64,000 nt of DNA from Strigops habroptila. Taxonomy: Eukaryota > Chordata > Aves > Psittaciformes > Psittacidae. This document shows positions 35,330-48,300 of the stretch, piece by piece. The stretch is from positions 68,033,028-68,097,027 of the forward strand of contig NC_046358.1 of NCBI RefSeq assembly GCF_004027225.2. Reading direction: 5' to 3'. The notes under the pieces are model-generated. The model had not been told where the DNA came from. It was given only the letters and a program-made list of their open reading frames with translations, and did not search any database. A program made the position numbers and the translations under genes. Each line of letters starts with the position of its first letter. Position 1 is the first letter of the stretch.

Positions 35330-36335
35330 GCACTTGCTAATTCCCCAGCCTGAAAGAGAATGCACAGCTGGAGGTCGGTTTCTTGCACAGACCATGCTAT
35401 GTCCGTACTCATGGTGAGCTGACCTTGGGCCATACTCTGGTAACCACAGTACATCCCTACAAACACTGCACAGGGGTAAGAATCTCTTTTATTCAAGGGA
35501 AGCTGTGTCTGTATCTGTACATGACATTCCTCCAGCTCCACAACTCAGAAATATGCAAACAGATTTCTATGCCTGTGACAGAGAAATTAATGTTTCCATG
35601 CATAATCTCACCTTCTGCTTGCAGTCCAAATGCTTATTTCGGGAGTCAGGGAAATGATACAAAGAGCTCAAGTACTGGGGAGAGCTGCCATGTGAAACAT
35701 AGAAAGAGGCTATGTATCTGGGTCACTGAAACCAAAGCAGGAGTGGTACCATCATACTGTCCTCCTCCTGGGCACAACACGGAGCTGTGTAGTAGCTGTA
35801 ACTGCCCAAAGTATTTCCAACCCTGTGCCTAGTGTGCCAGGTTTATTCTAGGAGCAGGTACCAAAAGACCTGGGAGTGGAGGATAAACCCTGCATGTCAG
35901 GATCAGGAGAGCAAGCATCTTGGCCTGTCCAGCTGGTTGGTTTGTGGCTGGAAACCCACCAGAATTTATCCAGCAGAATAGAGCTCCATTCTCCCATAGA
36001 GGAGGAAGCTGGGGACAGATGCCATCCTCTCTTCTCCCTCATACCTCACCTACAGCATCATCAGTCCAAGGCAGCATCTGAACATGGGTGGTGGGGCTAG
36101 GGCCAGAATGGGGGAGCAGAGCACACCTTACCCCCAACCTACCTTACCTGTCCTCCAGGCCAACAGTGTCCAGGGGAACCTCTGAGAAGCATGTGGGTCA
36201 CAGAGCTGAAAATGGGGCTCTCTGTCTCCAGTGAGCCAAAAGGCCCATCAGCCAAGCTAACAGGCTAAGCAGTGTTTCTCCAGTCTCTCACATCTTTCCC
36301 TGTGTTGCCTCAGGCTCCAGCGTCTTACCACAACA
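35330..36335. other. Upstream region of the galanin receptor gene
   Basis: No separate gene seen. A pyrimidine-rich acceptor-like site (gttgcctcag) ends at 36312, 27 bases before the receptor ATG, so a 5' non-coding exon may lie further upstream. Confidence 0.35.
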
Positions 36336-36339
36336 CAGA

Positions 36340-39300
36340 ATGACGGAGCACGAGGACTTCACAAGCCTGGCTGGGTACTGGAACTCCTCTGACATTTACC
36401 AGTTCAGCCCCGCCAGGGTCATTGTCCCTGTGGTCTTCCTCATCTTCCTCCTGGGCACAGTGGGCAATAGCCTGGTGCTGGCAGTGCTGCTGCGCAACCG
36501 GCAAATGGGCCACAACACTACCAACCTCTTCATCTTCAACCTCAGCCTGGCTGACTTCTCCTTCATTGTCTTCTGTGTGCCTTTCCAGGCCACCATCTAC
36601 TTCCTTGAGGGCTGGGTCTTTGGCTCCTTCATCTGTAAGGCTGTCTACTTCTTCATCTACCTCACCATGTATGCTAGCAGCTTTACCCTGGCTGCCGTCT
36701 CTGTGGACAGGTAAAGATGCCCTTGGGCTGGGGAAGGAGGGCAGTCTGAGAAGCTGGACTGAGTGAGGGCATGGGAAGATTGTGGCCCTCCACTACTAGG
36801 AAGATGGTTCAAACCGCAGTGATATTGATCTATGCCAAAGCCAGTCTGAGGACCAGTTGTGACTCCCTTCCCCTAACAACCCCCAAGCAGCAATTCCAGA
36901 TCTCTTGAGTGCAAAGCTGGTTCTGCTCCTGTCTGGCTTTCTGCAGGAGGGACCTGCCTTGTGGTTAGAGCCCTGGAGACACAAGCTCAGCTCCCCACGG
37001 TGCCACAGACTCCCACAGAGTGTCACCTAGCTCTGTATAAGAGATGTCACTCAGAGGGAAATTGCTATCGCACGCCACCATTTCACAAAAACATCATATG
37101 CAGGCAGCAAAGTGAACATAAGACCCCAACGTAAGAAGGACGTGGAGCTGTTGGAGCAAGTCGAGAGGAGGCCATGGAGATGCTGTGAGGGCTGGAGCAG
37201 CTCTGCTCTGGAGACAGGCTGAGAGAGCTGGGCTGGTTCAGCCTGGAGAAGAGAAGGCTCCTTAAGGGGAGACCTTAGAGCAGCCCTTCAATAAATAAAC
37301 TGGGCTTAAAAGAAGGATACAGACAGACTTTAGTAGGGCGTGTTGCAATAGGACAGGGAGTGATGGTTTAATCTGAAAGACAGGAGATTTAGACTAAATA
37401 TAAAGAGTGAGAAGTTCTTCCCTGTGAGGGTGGTGAGGTGCTGGCACAGGTTGCCCAGAGAAGCTGTGGCTGCCCCATCCCTGGCAGTGTTCAAGGCCAG
37501 GTTGGATGGGGCTTGGAGCAACCTGCTCTAGTGGAAGGTGTCCCTGCCCGTGGCAGGGGCTTGGAACTGGATGAGCTTTAGGGTCCCTTCCAACCCAAAC
37601 CATTCTATGTCTCTGAACAGAAAGGACTGTAAGAGAAGCCGCATAAATATGCAGAGATCCATAAATACCCATAAATACTGGAGGTCCCAGTCCTGCAGTA
37701 AACACATCTCTAAAAGCCTTGGGGCTTCCGGCCCAGCACAAAACCTGTTCGTCTAGCGATTCCTGTGCTCCCTTTGCCCCCAGCCCTCCTGCATTTTGTG
37801 CAGAAGGCACCCATACCATGAGCCAAGTCCTTCCCAGGAGGTCACCCAGGATGCTCTGGCCCTGGTCAGTGCCACCTACATTATTAACAGGAGCTCTGTG
37901 ACTGTGTCAGCTGCCCCACTTCTGACTAAGCCCACACTTATGATCAAGGATGAGGAAAAGGTCCTCATGCGGTAAGCTCCAGCCTTGACTGCTACAGGGA
38001 ACATGTCCTAGCCCATCTTGCTCCTTGTGCTTGCTTCCAAGCTACCAAGACAAGATAGGGTAAACAGCACTCTGTAATGAGGAGGTTTCACAGCACTGCA
38101 GGCAGAAGGAAATTTCAGTACCAGGGAATATCTGGGACAGCTTAAATCCCAGCAAAAAGTGTGGTTGGGCTACTCTTCCAGTCCCCTTCCACATCATCCT
38201 GCTCCCAGGTGCCATCTGCAGAAACTCAGTGATCTGGCACTTCAGCAGCTCATCCACCTGGAAATGCCAGCATCCCTCGGTTGAGGTAAGGGGGGTCACA
38301 TGGCATCTGTCAAAAATATCCCAATCATCTGGCATTCCAGTGGCTACACAGTTTGCCTGCTATCACCAGGAAGACCAGAGATTTCTCATGGTCTAAGCCT
38401 CTTGCTTCCCTGCAGCCTAAATCACATGGGTGCAGTCTGCCTCTCCAGCCAGCTCAGAACCAAGGACAGTATCTCCCTCTAAAAAAGATAGGACATTTCG
38501 GCAAGGTGCTAGTGCCTGTGTTCTCTCTCTTTCTAGAGGCACTTCTGTGCTGTACTGCAGCAAGAGGTGGCTGCATTTCAGTGTGACATGAAGTGATTCC
38601 TGCAGAGCTGCCAGCAGCTTTCAGGATGACAGGACCAGCAAGAAACAAGGGTTTTGTCACACATATGACCCTTCACACTAGCTGCATGTCTTATCTACAT
38701 GCTCTGCTGGCCTTACAGTGCATCAAATGAGCACTCTGGCGGGCTGAGGCTGTAGCAGTTGCACTCCTGTCTGTGATGACAGCTCCTTTCCATCCCCTAC
38801 CCACAAGCACCAAGCCATCTTTTCTCCTTGCTGACATCTATGTTTTTGCCTTATGGTGTTGCCTGGAGGTAAGGGAGCATAGCTGGCCATCACACTGTAT
38901 CTGGCTACCGTTGCTGGAGGGAGCAGACGGAGCATCACTGCCTGCTTCGGGCTGGCCTTAGAAAGCAGACATTACCAAAAGGCAAGGGCCCACCTGGTCC
39001 CTTTGGTACCAAAGTGGAAGCAGCCACAACTCCAGTCAGCAAATCTCCCTCCTGCCAGGCTGGTCTGAAAGCTGGAGAAGGCTGGAAATATTCCTTCAGT
39101 GGGCAGGAGCCTGCACAGTGCCCATCACCTGGTAAAGCTTCTCAGGGCTTGAATCCGCAGTTCAGACCTCCTTCTGCTGCATAAATTCTGCCAAGCAGTG
39201 GATATGTGCAAACTCTCCACAGCACTGCCTCTCTGGCCCTAGCTCGGGGACACAACCCAACCCACCATGTACAGAGGGGTGAGCCAGCCTAAGCTTGTGG

Positions 39301-40235
39301 GAGAAGCATCCTTGCTAGAAAGACAAAAGTTGCTTTAGCCAGGACTGTATCTCAAAGAGGGTGTCAGGTAACATGTAGGGCCACTGCTCAGGGACCTTCA
39401 GGAGAATGAAGGAAAACTATCTTGTCCCTGGAGTTTATGTGGCCAGGTAGAGCTTGGCTGAAATCTCAGTGCTGGTTGCTTTGCTCTCCCCTCCAGGTAC
39501 CTGGCCATCTGCTATCCGCTGCGCTCCCAGGAGCGGCGGACCCCACATAATGCAGTGGCTGCCATGGCTGTGATCTGGGGCCTCTCCGTCGTCTTTGCTG
39601 GGCCCTACCTACACTACTATGACTTGATCAAGTGGGAGTCCAGCTACATCTGCATGCCTGGCTGGGAGGAGTGGAGACGCAAGGTCATGGACACCAGCAC
39701 ATTTGCCTTCGGCTATGTCATCCCAGTGCTGGTCATCAGCCTCTCCTACACCAGGACCATCAAGTACCTGTGGACAGCAGTGGCCCCCCTGGAGGACATA
39801 TCAGAGTCCAAGAAGGCCAAGCGTAAAGTAACCAAGATGATCATCATTGTAACCATCCTTTTCTGTCTCTGCTGGCTGCCATACCACCTAGTCATCCTCC
39901 GATACCTCTATGGAGACTTCCCCTTCAACCAGGCGACCTACACCTTCCACCTGCTTTCTCACTGCATGGCCTATGCCAACTCCTGCCTCAACCCCATCAT
40001 CTATGCCCTGGTCTCCAAGCACTTCCACAAGGGCTTCAAAAAAGTTTTCAGCTGTCTCTTGAGGAAAGAGCACCGCAACAAGGTGCATGTGCTCCACATG
40101 GCCCACATTGTGCCTGGATTTGAGGCAGGTTCCACTGGAGCGTCCCAGATGCATGAGGAGAATAACAGGCGCGAGCTGAACCCAGCCTCCGTGGCAGTCC
40201 ACTCCAGTTCTTTCAAGCCCCTTCATATTTCATAG
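36340..40235 (+). CDS. Galanin receptor type 2-like GPCR (two exons)
   Basis: Class A G-protein-coupled receptor of the galanin family, at the plasma membrane. Exon 1 is 36340-36710 and exon 2 is 39497-40235, joined as [12 protein letters not shown] across AG|G with consensus sites (AG|GTAAAG ... CTCCAG|G). The product is 369 residues. The intron after the TM3 DRY motif is where mammalian GALR2 has its intron. Visible features: NSS glycosylation site near the N-terminus, TM1 [15 protein letters not shown]2 [26 protein letters not shown]6 FCLCWLPYH and TM7 [11 protein letters not shown]. The third loop and tail ([23 protein letters not shown]) are closer to GALR2 than to GALR1 or GALR3. Birds have extra galanin receptors beyond the mammalian three, and this is probably the GALR2-like paralogue. 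Polyadenylation signal at 40832-40837. The intron holds a CR1 copy. Confidence 0.9.
37140..37610 (+). repeat. CR1 LINE 3' fragment in the receptor intron
   Basis: A 5'-truncated CR1 with decayed C-terminal RT and 3' UTR ('aggctgagagagctgggctg', 'ggttgcccagagaagctgtg'), ending near 'ccattctatg' without an expanded tail. Confidence 0.9.
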
Positions 40236-40860
40236 TGGCCAAGCAACACAGCATCTGCCAGCTTGGCTGTGTCACCAGCTTCAGGCCACCCTTTCCACTG
40301 GGTGAGAGAGGATGCTGGAAAGGCAAGCAAAAAACTGCTATACACTGCTTCTGGCCATGTCATTCCTCCCCATGCACCAAGTGTTCTCCTGAACAATCTC
40401 CCCACAACATGTTGCATGCAAGAGAAGAAACAGACCCAGACTTGTCCCTGATCCTCAAACCATCTGGGCTCCAAGGAGTAAAGTTCCAGCTCCTCTGCTG
40501 ACTCTCAAACTACTCTTCTTTGTGGCCCCACCTCTCTGGACACACTGGTTAGTTGTCAGAGCCACTTCTGCCTCCCAGTGCCCCATCTGGCCAGACTGGC
40601 TCTCACAGCAGGAATGGCAAGGCAGACAGGCAGTGCATGCAGGACCAGGCAAGCACAGGTGGTATGGAAAGCGCCTGGCACAGCCCATCGATGGTTGCAG
40701 TGATGGCTTTGTTGCTGGCTTTGCTGTTCTCCCTGTGACTGGGAGCTTCCCTGGGATGTGGGGTGGGCTGTGGGCGTGTCTGGGATGTTGCTGTTGTACA
40801 TACCAGAGAAATGTCTTTCTAACCCAGAGCAAATAAATGTATATTTTCTTCATCCAGGCA
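40236..40860 (+). other. 3' UTR of the galanin receptor-like gene
   Basis: About 620 bp from the stop to just past AATAAA at 40832-40837. Frames inside it show no recognisable product. Confidence 0.6.
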
Positions 40861-41414
40861 ATAGTGGGGCCTGCACTGGTCATCTGGAGTGGGGATGGGC
40901 TACCTCAATGGGGCCTTATTCATAACTGGTGGAAATCACAGTGCACCAGGAAAACCAGCACTAAGCAAAGTCTGCAGAGCCAAACCCTGCCTGGTGTCCC
41001 CACTCCTTTCTCCACAGCCACGTTTACTGACACAGATCCCTGAGCAGGTCAGTGCACAGCTGACATTTTTCTCCACAGTTAGCAGTCAACTGTCAGTGCA
41101 TAAAAGCAGCTTAAACTGACCACCATGCTTCAGAGGTTCCATGGGCAGGCAAGGAGCTAGTGGGCAGAGGCAGGGTTAAGTGGTTAGTTTGGTTATGGTT
41201 CCTCCTGCCTGCATAGCACAGTCTTTGTACAGGGGATTGAGGAGGCTCACACTCCATAGTGGAGGAGATGCTTTTCAGGGCCTGCTGAGTCTCATCTCAG
41301 GATCTAAGCATGCACTTGACCTCTTGAAGCTTCAGGAAGGAAAACTCTCATCTCCCTTACCAGGGCTGATTAGATGCAAGTGGGTGCCTTCCTGCCATGG
41401 CTAAATTGCTAGAG
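40861..41414. other. Intergenic DNA, no gene recognised
   Basis: Nothing recognisable seen. Confidence 0.4.
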
Positions 41415-41670
41415 ATCATAGAATCATAGAATATCTCAAGTTGGAAGGGACCCATAAGAATCATCAAATCAATCTTCCTGCTCCTTGCAGGACTACCTAA
41501 AACTAAACCATACGACTAAGAGCATCATCCAGATGCTCCTTGAACTCTTGACAGGCTTAGTGCCATGACCACTTCCCTGGGAAGCCTGTTCCAGTGACCA
41601 ACTACCCTCTCAGTGAACAACCTTTTCCTAATGCCCAGCCTCATTCCATTTCCTTGTGTGCTATTGCTGG
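41415..41670 (-). repeat. CR1 LINE 3' fragment
   Basis: Begins on the plus strand with 'atcatagaatcatagaata', the inverted CR1 tail, followed by an older-looking CR1 3' end. More diverged than the copies at 8 and 22 kb. Confidence 0.88.
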
Positions 41671-41879
41671 TTACCGGAGAGAGGGGATCAGCACCTTCTG
41701 CCCCACGTGCATGACTTCTGACACTTTGGGATTGCCGGCCCCTGTGCAATTTAAGAGATGGCTCTTAAAAAAGTGTCACATCCATGGACCCCATGACCTT
41801 CACAAGCAGATTGCCAGGGCACCTGACCAACTCGCTCCTTCAGCAGCCCCACATCTGCTCTCCCCATCCTCAGTGTTGA

Positions 41880-42330
41880 AGTTTTGCTGGCAGTTTTCCT
41901 ATCACCAATGATTTGAAAGTGAGCTACTTCATGATCACTGTGCCCAAGCCAGCGCCAATCACCACTGTGCCCACAAGTCCCTCTCTGCTTACAAACTACA
42001 AATCTAGGGGAGCACCTTTCCTAGTTGGCTCCCTCAGCACCTGCACCAAAAAGTCACCTTCCACATGCTTCAGAAATTTCATGGACCTGTTTGTATCTAT
42101 CTGCTGTGTGATATTCCCAGTTGATGTCTGAGAAGTTAAAATCACCCATAAGACCAAAGCCAGTTGATTGAGAGATATCCCTTAGTTCCTTCTATAATAA
42201 TTAATTGGTGGTGTCATCCTGACTGGGTGGTCAATAGTAGACTCCCACAACAACATCTGCTTTATTTCCTTTCCCCTTCATCCTTACCCAGAGGCTCTCA
42301 ACCGAAAGGCACTCCAGCTGAGTGAGAAGC
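41880..42330 (-). repeat. Old CR1-like LINE endonuclease remnant
   Basis: On the minus strand, a broken reading gives MGDFNFSDINWEYH and, further on, LGHSDHEVAHFQ. These are the GDFN and SDHE blocks of APE-type endonucleases of CR1/L3-like elements. Two in-frame stops and frame changes separate them. It may be the 5' part of the same element as the tail at 41415, with the reverse transcriptase lost. Confidence 0.75.
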
Positions 42331-45300
42331 CAAGGAATGCTTTATCTGGAAACATATTTCTCATTGTGACTGATGGTAACTCGCAACAGCCAAGCTTTAT
42401 GAGGCCAAAATCTGCAAGCACAAGGCAGTTCCACACAAGAGGCTAGCACCTATACACTCAAGACTGAGAATAACTTACCACTCCTTCCTTGCTGTGCCCA
42501 ATATAGTCCAACCAATTCTCATTGCTCACTCAGGGACTACCTTCCCTTTCCAATCTTGTAAAGCTGGGCAAACACTGGAAGGCCTTTTAACATTAGGAGG
42601 GAAGGGGTGAGCCGGGGTGGTGGTGGTGGGTGAGACTGAAAGGAAATAAATGCAATGGTGGGAAAAGGCAACTGCATTTTATCTATTAATTTAATTAGAA
42701 TTAACTAATGCAATTAAAAGTAAAGAAAATAATCCCACAAACAGCACAGTATTGCTGAGAGAAACATTCAGGTAACACATTAGGGTTCAACAGACAAATC
42801 TCAGCCACAACCATTCAATCCCACAGCAGCAGATGACTAAGACAAGTCCCTCTGCTCATGAAACATAGTTTAAATCACAGAATATGTTGTCCTGTATATT
42901 TGAGAGATCCAAAAGTACCATGACAGCCCCCATAGCAGATGGCATCCTGGGCTCCCAACGGGCTCGGCAGTATGCAGCTTTCTGGAAGGCAGCTGTGGCA
43001 CCCAGGAGCACTGGGAAGGACGTTGCATTTGTCAAGTTATTTACGGATGTCTTACAGTTGCAAATAACTTGACAGCTCTCATTTCTTCCTGATGTGCAGG
43101 ACAGCCAGCAATTTTCTCAAGCTTCTTTGACATCTGGATCTACTTTGCTGGACAAGATAAATTCATCATCATGCAAAGTTAACAGTAATGCCTCAGGATT
43201 TGCCCAGGCACAGAGACAGATTGCCACAGCACCCGCTTCAACCCCAGCCCCAGCAGTAAGCCATGGCAGAGCCGGGAGTCACGCCACCCTGAGGGGAGCG
43301 CTGGGAGCTCCTCTGATCCCAGGGGCTGGGTTTTGGTTGTCCTGAAGACAGAGCACATGCAGCACTGTCCCAGGGGCTTTTCCTTGGGTAGGCTGGAGAC
43401 CTCTGGTTTTGCTCTGTGTTGTGATGGTTTGGGCAGACTAACATGCTGTGGTTTTCTCATGTGAAAGACAGTTTTCCCTCCCTGATACTGAATGGTTTGT
43501 AATTACCTTAATTGTACCTCTCTCCCCTAATGCTGGACAGAGACCAGAACTAATTCAAGCATATTGGCATAGAGACACATCAGCACTTAGCTGGGTGGCT
43601 CATGCAGGGACCTGGCAGCACCCTTGGTAAGTGCAAAGGTAACACAGTTAAGGAGGAGATGTGAGTCCTGGAGATTTCAGCTAGGGTCAGTAAAGTCAAG
43701 AGCAGGCAGGCATCTCCATTGAGCATGGAGCCTGTCTTCCACATGGGCTGCATTCTCCCATGCCTGTTTCTCCATCCTCTCAATCTATCACGTAAATGCT
43801 GTGATTAGGGAGCCCTGTAGCATGACCTAGCATTAAAATAACATAGTCTGTGCTTCAGGACAGGAGTCACAATGCTTCCAAATGTCTTCAGAGCAATTAA
43901 TATCAACCCAGGCAGAAATAAATGGTTCCATCTGCTCTTACATAAAGTCCATCCTTTCCCATTGAACAAAAGCATTCAATTTTCAGACAGCAATAATTTT
44001 ATTTGGATGAATAATGCTCCAGTCAATGGAAAAAGAAGCTGCACTGGGGATACCAAGGTTGTTATTCTGCTTGATGTTTCTGGGTGGACACACAATTTCT
44101 TTACAGAACTGCACTCAGTGGATGAGTTGGGTTTACCTTCAATGCCCGCACGACTGCCATATGCTGGGTTACTCACAGCTGCTTTTTTTTTTTTTTTTTT
44201 TTTTTTTTTTGGTGGTTTTTGGTTTTTTTCCCATGTAGCCAGAAAGGATCAGTGGAAAAAGTCAAACCATTCTCAGACTGCCAAGTCTTGAACCAGGGTC
44301 AGGGAATATAACATCAGGCCTGGAGAGGATCCATGGGCAGACATAATCCACTCAAGAGACAGTATGCTACCGGCTTTCCTCTGAGATGGGTGGATGAAGG
44401 GACTGCAGTGAGTATAAAGGTGGAATTATTGTATAGCAAGAGAGCATCAGTCTAAGTAGTCTAAGGGACAGCACAAAATGGGCAGCAAAGGCTGGGAGCA
44501 GGTGGAAAGAAGGTAAGAGCTGATTTTTTCTTCTTTGTAGAGAAGATAATTCTTCAAGTCAAAAACAAAGTGCAAGGCTTTACCAGGAGCCAGGATTCCA
44601 GGATTCATTAGGTCTCTTGTAACAATTATGTAGCCAAGCACATCCAGGAGCCACCTGGATTTCACAGGAAATCAGCTTGGCAAGAGCACAGTTTTATGTT
44701 ACTTGCATGCAAATTCTCATCATCTACTGATAGGACAGTTTGTGCCCGCTCCGGTGCCATCATTCACACACCACTTTCACCCAGCCCTCAGGAAAAGAAA
44801 AAGGGGGATGGTGGTGATTATTTCACTTCCCAAGGGCTGGTCCTTCAGAGGGGGCTCTGAAGACAGACATCTGTCAGACTCAGTGCCTGGGGGTTGCTCG
44901 CATTAAGCACCAGGTCCCTAGAGGCAGCAGCCTGACACACCACTCTTGGCTGGCCTTGGGCACTGCCACACACCAGTGGGCCAGGACTCTGCCAACCAGT
45001 CCTTGCAACTGTTAGAAGTGGGAGCACTTCACAATTGCAATTATTCTGTTTTATAAGCCAGCTTGGGTGAGCACCAGGCACACGGTGAAAGGTAAAATGC
45101 CCTGCCTCAGTGCTAGCAGAGGTGTGCCCTACATGAGTTTTAAGCTTGCAGCATCCCTCTCTCCTCAAGCTCCCTTCCCACGTAGCCCACCTACTCCCTA
45201 TAGGCACCCCAGGGACCTGGCACCCCTCCTTACAAGCCCTTCTTCCTGCCCCTCAAGAGGCCCATAAGCACGCATGAGTGCCTCACAGCAGGATGTTACT

Positions 45301-48300
45301 GCCAGATGTACTGCAGCAGGCAACTTGCTGAGTTAGTCTAAAGGCACCAAAGCGAGCCAAGTCCTGGCACTAGGAGAGCGAGGTGAACATTTACAGATCA
45401 GGAGAGGAAACTGTGAGCTCCTACTAGACCTGGAGTCACAGATTTTTTTGCCCTCCAGTCACTGATTTTAACTTCATCTTCAATAACATCAAGACAAGCA
45501 CATGAGAGCTGGTACCACATCTTCCATTTCTTCTGCCACCACCTGTGACTGAGCACAGAAGATACCAGCCTCCTCAAAGTATAATGCCATCTCAACCCAC
45601 CCACTCTTCCCTTGATCTCAGTAGCCATCGGTTAACATGAGACCTGCCCCTTCTTGGAAAGCCAGCAATGGTTAAGCTCATTCATTATGCTGCTGCCTCC
45701 AGACACAACTCTCCCTGCAAGACTGAGCCAAAACAATCTTCTTGGCCCTACAGTCCTGGCACCCCTTTGTTCTGTGGGCTGCAACTGCCTGAAAATTCAC
45801 ACCACTAAAAGGATCTAAAAGGAGTCCATTGGATAGGCTCCAATTTGCCGAGCTGGATTCTGGATCAGGCCCTCCCAGAGAAAGGCATGTATTTCAAGGG
45901 ATATTTAAACCCAGATTGTTTAGTGCCATCTAATAGACTGAGTCACTGTAATCAATTCATGCCAACAGCTTTGACACATGATCAATATTTTCCATTAGGG
46001 AGTATTCTCCATTAACAGAATTACTTCATCCTGTGCTCAACCCATCTCATCCACTGCTCTTGCCCAAAAAACAGAAACGGAAGACACTTGACAACAATGG
46101 AAAGACCTCAAATTAGAGAGGCAGAACCTGGGACAGGAAGATGTTAGCACAAACTCCTGCGCAAGGCCCATGTGGAGCAGGCTGAAGGCTTGGTTACTGC
46201 ATCTCCTGATAACCAATAACTGCTTGGTTATTGCATCTCCTGAGCAGCTGTCAGTACCACTGCCTCTGAAAACCACTCGCTGGATGTCTGAGCAAAGGGA
46301 CTTAGCACAGCCCTTAGCCTTTAGCACAGCCCCACACTGCAGGGAGCTCTGCTAGCAGCAGCCCAGACCCCTGCACGCACCCCCAGCCTGGCACACAGCC
46401 TGCCCCTGGTGCAGTCAGACATGTGGATGCTGTGCCGGAGCCTGCACAAAGACTGCAGACACAGCAAGCTGTTTGCAGATTTGCTAATATTAGAACATTA
46501 CACAGATTGCTTCTGGTGAAGTGTTCATCCTGGCTTTGTGTTAGACAGCAAAATCCTGGTACTGCGTCCTGTACGGCTTCCTGCTTACATCACCTACCCA
46601 TGATCTTCCTGCCTGTACCAATGACTCCCAGCTGGCTGTTGCCCCAGCCAATAGCTAAATCTAGAATAACTCAATCTTAGTCTAATTTTTCCCCAGGTGT
46701 TTGGTGCTGTTTTAAATAAAGCCACTTCCATCTTTTTCTGACAATTTTAATGAAAAAGCTTTCCTGGAGAGAGATGATTTTAAGGAAGGGGAAGAACTAA
46801 ATGTACACACTTAAAATAACATGAGTTTCTCTAATGACTCCAGAACGAGCTGCTGTCCTTGTGCATAGGACCCAGGGCAGAGAAAGAGCAATCCCACTTG
46901 CACACCACAGCTTGGTGATGCACAGACTACCTGACAGCTGGCAGCACTCTCCTGAAGGCTCTCCTTGGCCCTCAAACCCAACGAGCAGCAAATATCTCTG
47001 AAGTGCAACAGATCCAGCTAGGAGCAAAGGTTTGTTCCCACCAGGGAAAGCTACACTTCAGTGGTTACCTTCACCCTTCTGCCATAGGCAGAAGAACTGC
47101 ACCATCAAAACCAGCTCTCAGCACAACACTCCCAAGACAAGCTATGCCTTTGAGGTGGGGAGAAGGCCTACCAGAAGTCAAATATCCCTGGACTTTCTAA
47201 AAACATACAAACATAGTTTCCTAAATTGAAGCACTGCATAAGCATATTATAGATCATGCTTGAGCTTGACAGAGCAGCGTTCAGTCTTAGAAGACCTGTC
47301 AATGGTTTTGGTGTGTAGAAGTGTGAGGTGAGTATATTTATTACAGTGCAGCAGAAAAAGTAAAATGTAGTCAGAGGTATAGCCAGAAGGCATCACTTAT
47401 TTCCTCTGTACAGAGAGTCCATAGAGGCAGCAGACTGACACAGGGAAGGAAGTGAAACAGAAAAATATAATAATTGCAATTTTTTCAGGATATTTTACTG
47501 TTGGCTAAAAAATACCAATTCCACAGTCAGGAAAGGAGACCACCTGAGGAAACATGAAAAACAAAGAGGAAAGAAAACACTCCTCAAAACAGATTGGTTA
47601 AGGAAGAAAATGAAAGCAGTTAAGAATGAGCTGCTCCCAACCAATGCATAATAAATAACCAAAACTGATAAGGGAAAGAAGATTGCTATAATGAACAGAG
47701 TACCTTGATGACCTGCAATACTAGCAAAGACAGGACAGAAGAGTTAATGAATACTTCTGTTCCTCTTGGCAAGTGGTCATAACGTGTTCCTGTCACAGGA
47801 TGCTGAAATACTCCAGCAGTAATAAAACCTAGCAATCAACAGAAACCACAGAAACAGGCTTTAATCAGCAGAACCAGAAACTTGCATCTACATTTTCCAG
47901 GAACTCTCAGGCCAGTCAGTACTGGCTTTCAGTAAATCTTCACTTTTCAGAAGGTGTCAGGGCTGGCAGAGAGATTTGAAAAGGAACCAGGAGGACACAA
48001 GTAACTGTACAGCAATCAGCCTCATGCCAACTCAGGAAAATAATGGAAAAGCTGAAATGGGATTCTTTAATTAATATGTCACATGATGGTAAGACAGAGC
48101 TTGTACAGATTACTTCTTACATAAAATACCCACTTGCATTGAAAAATATCAAGTTACTTTGATGAGAGCTATTTTCTATAACCCCACTTTGATTGGCACT
48201 GTCTACCAGCCCATGCCTGTATGCTTGATTAACACACCAGAACAATATCAGAATAATGCACACTAAGTGGGTTAAAACCCCATTAAAATGTCTGTGCCAC

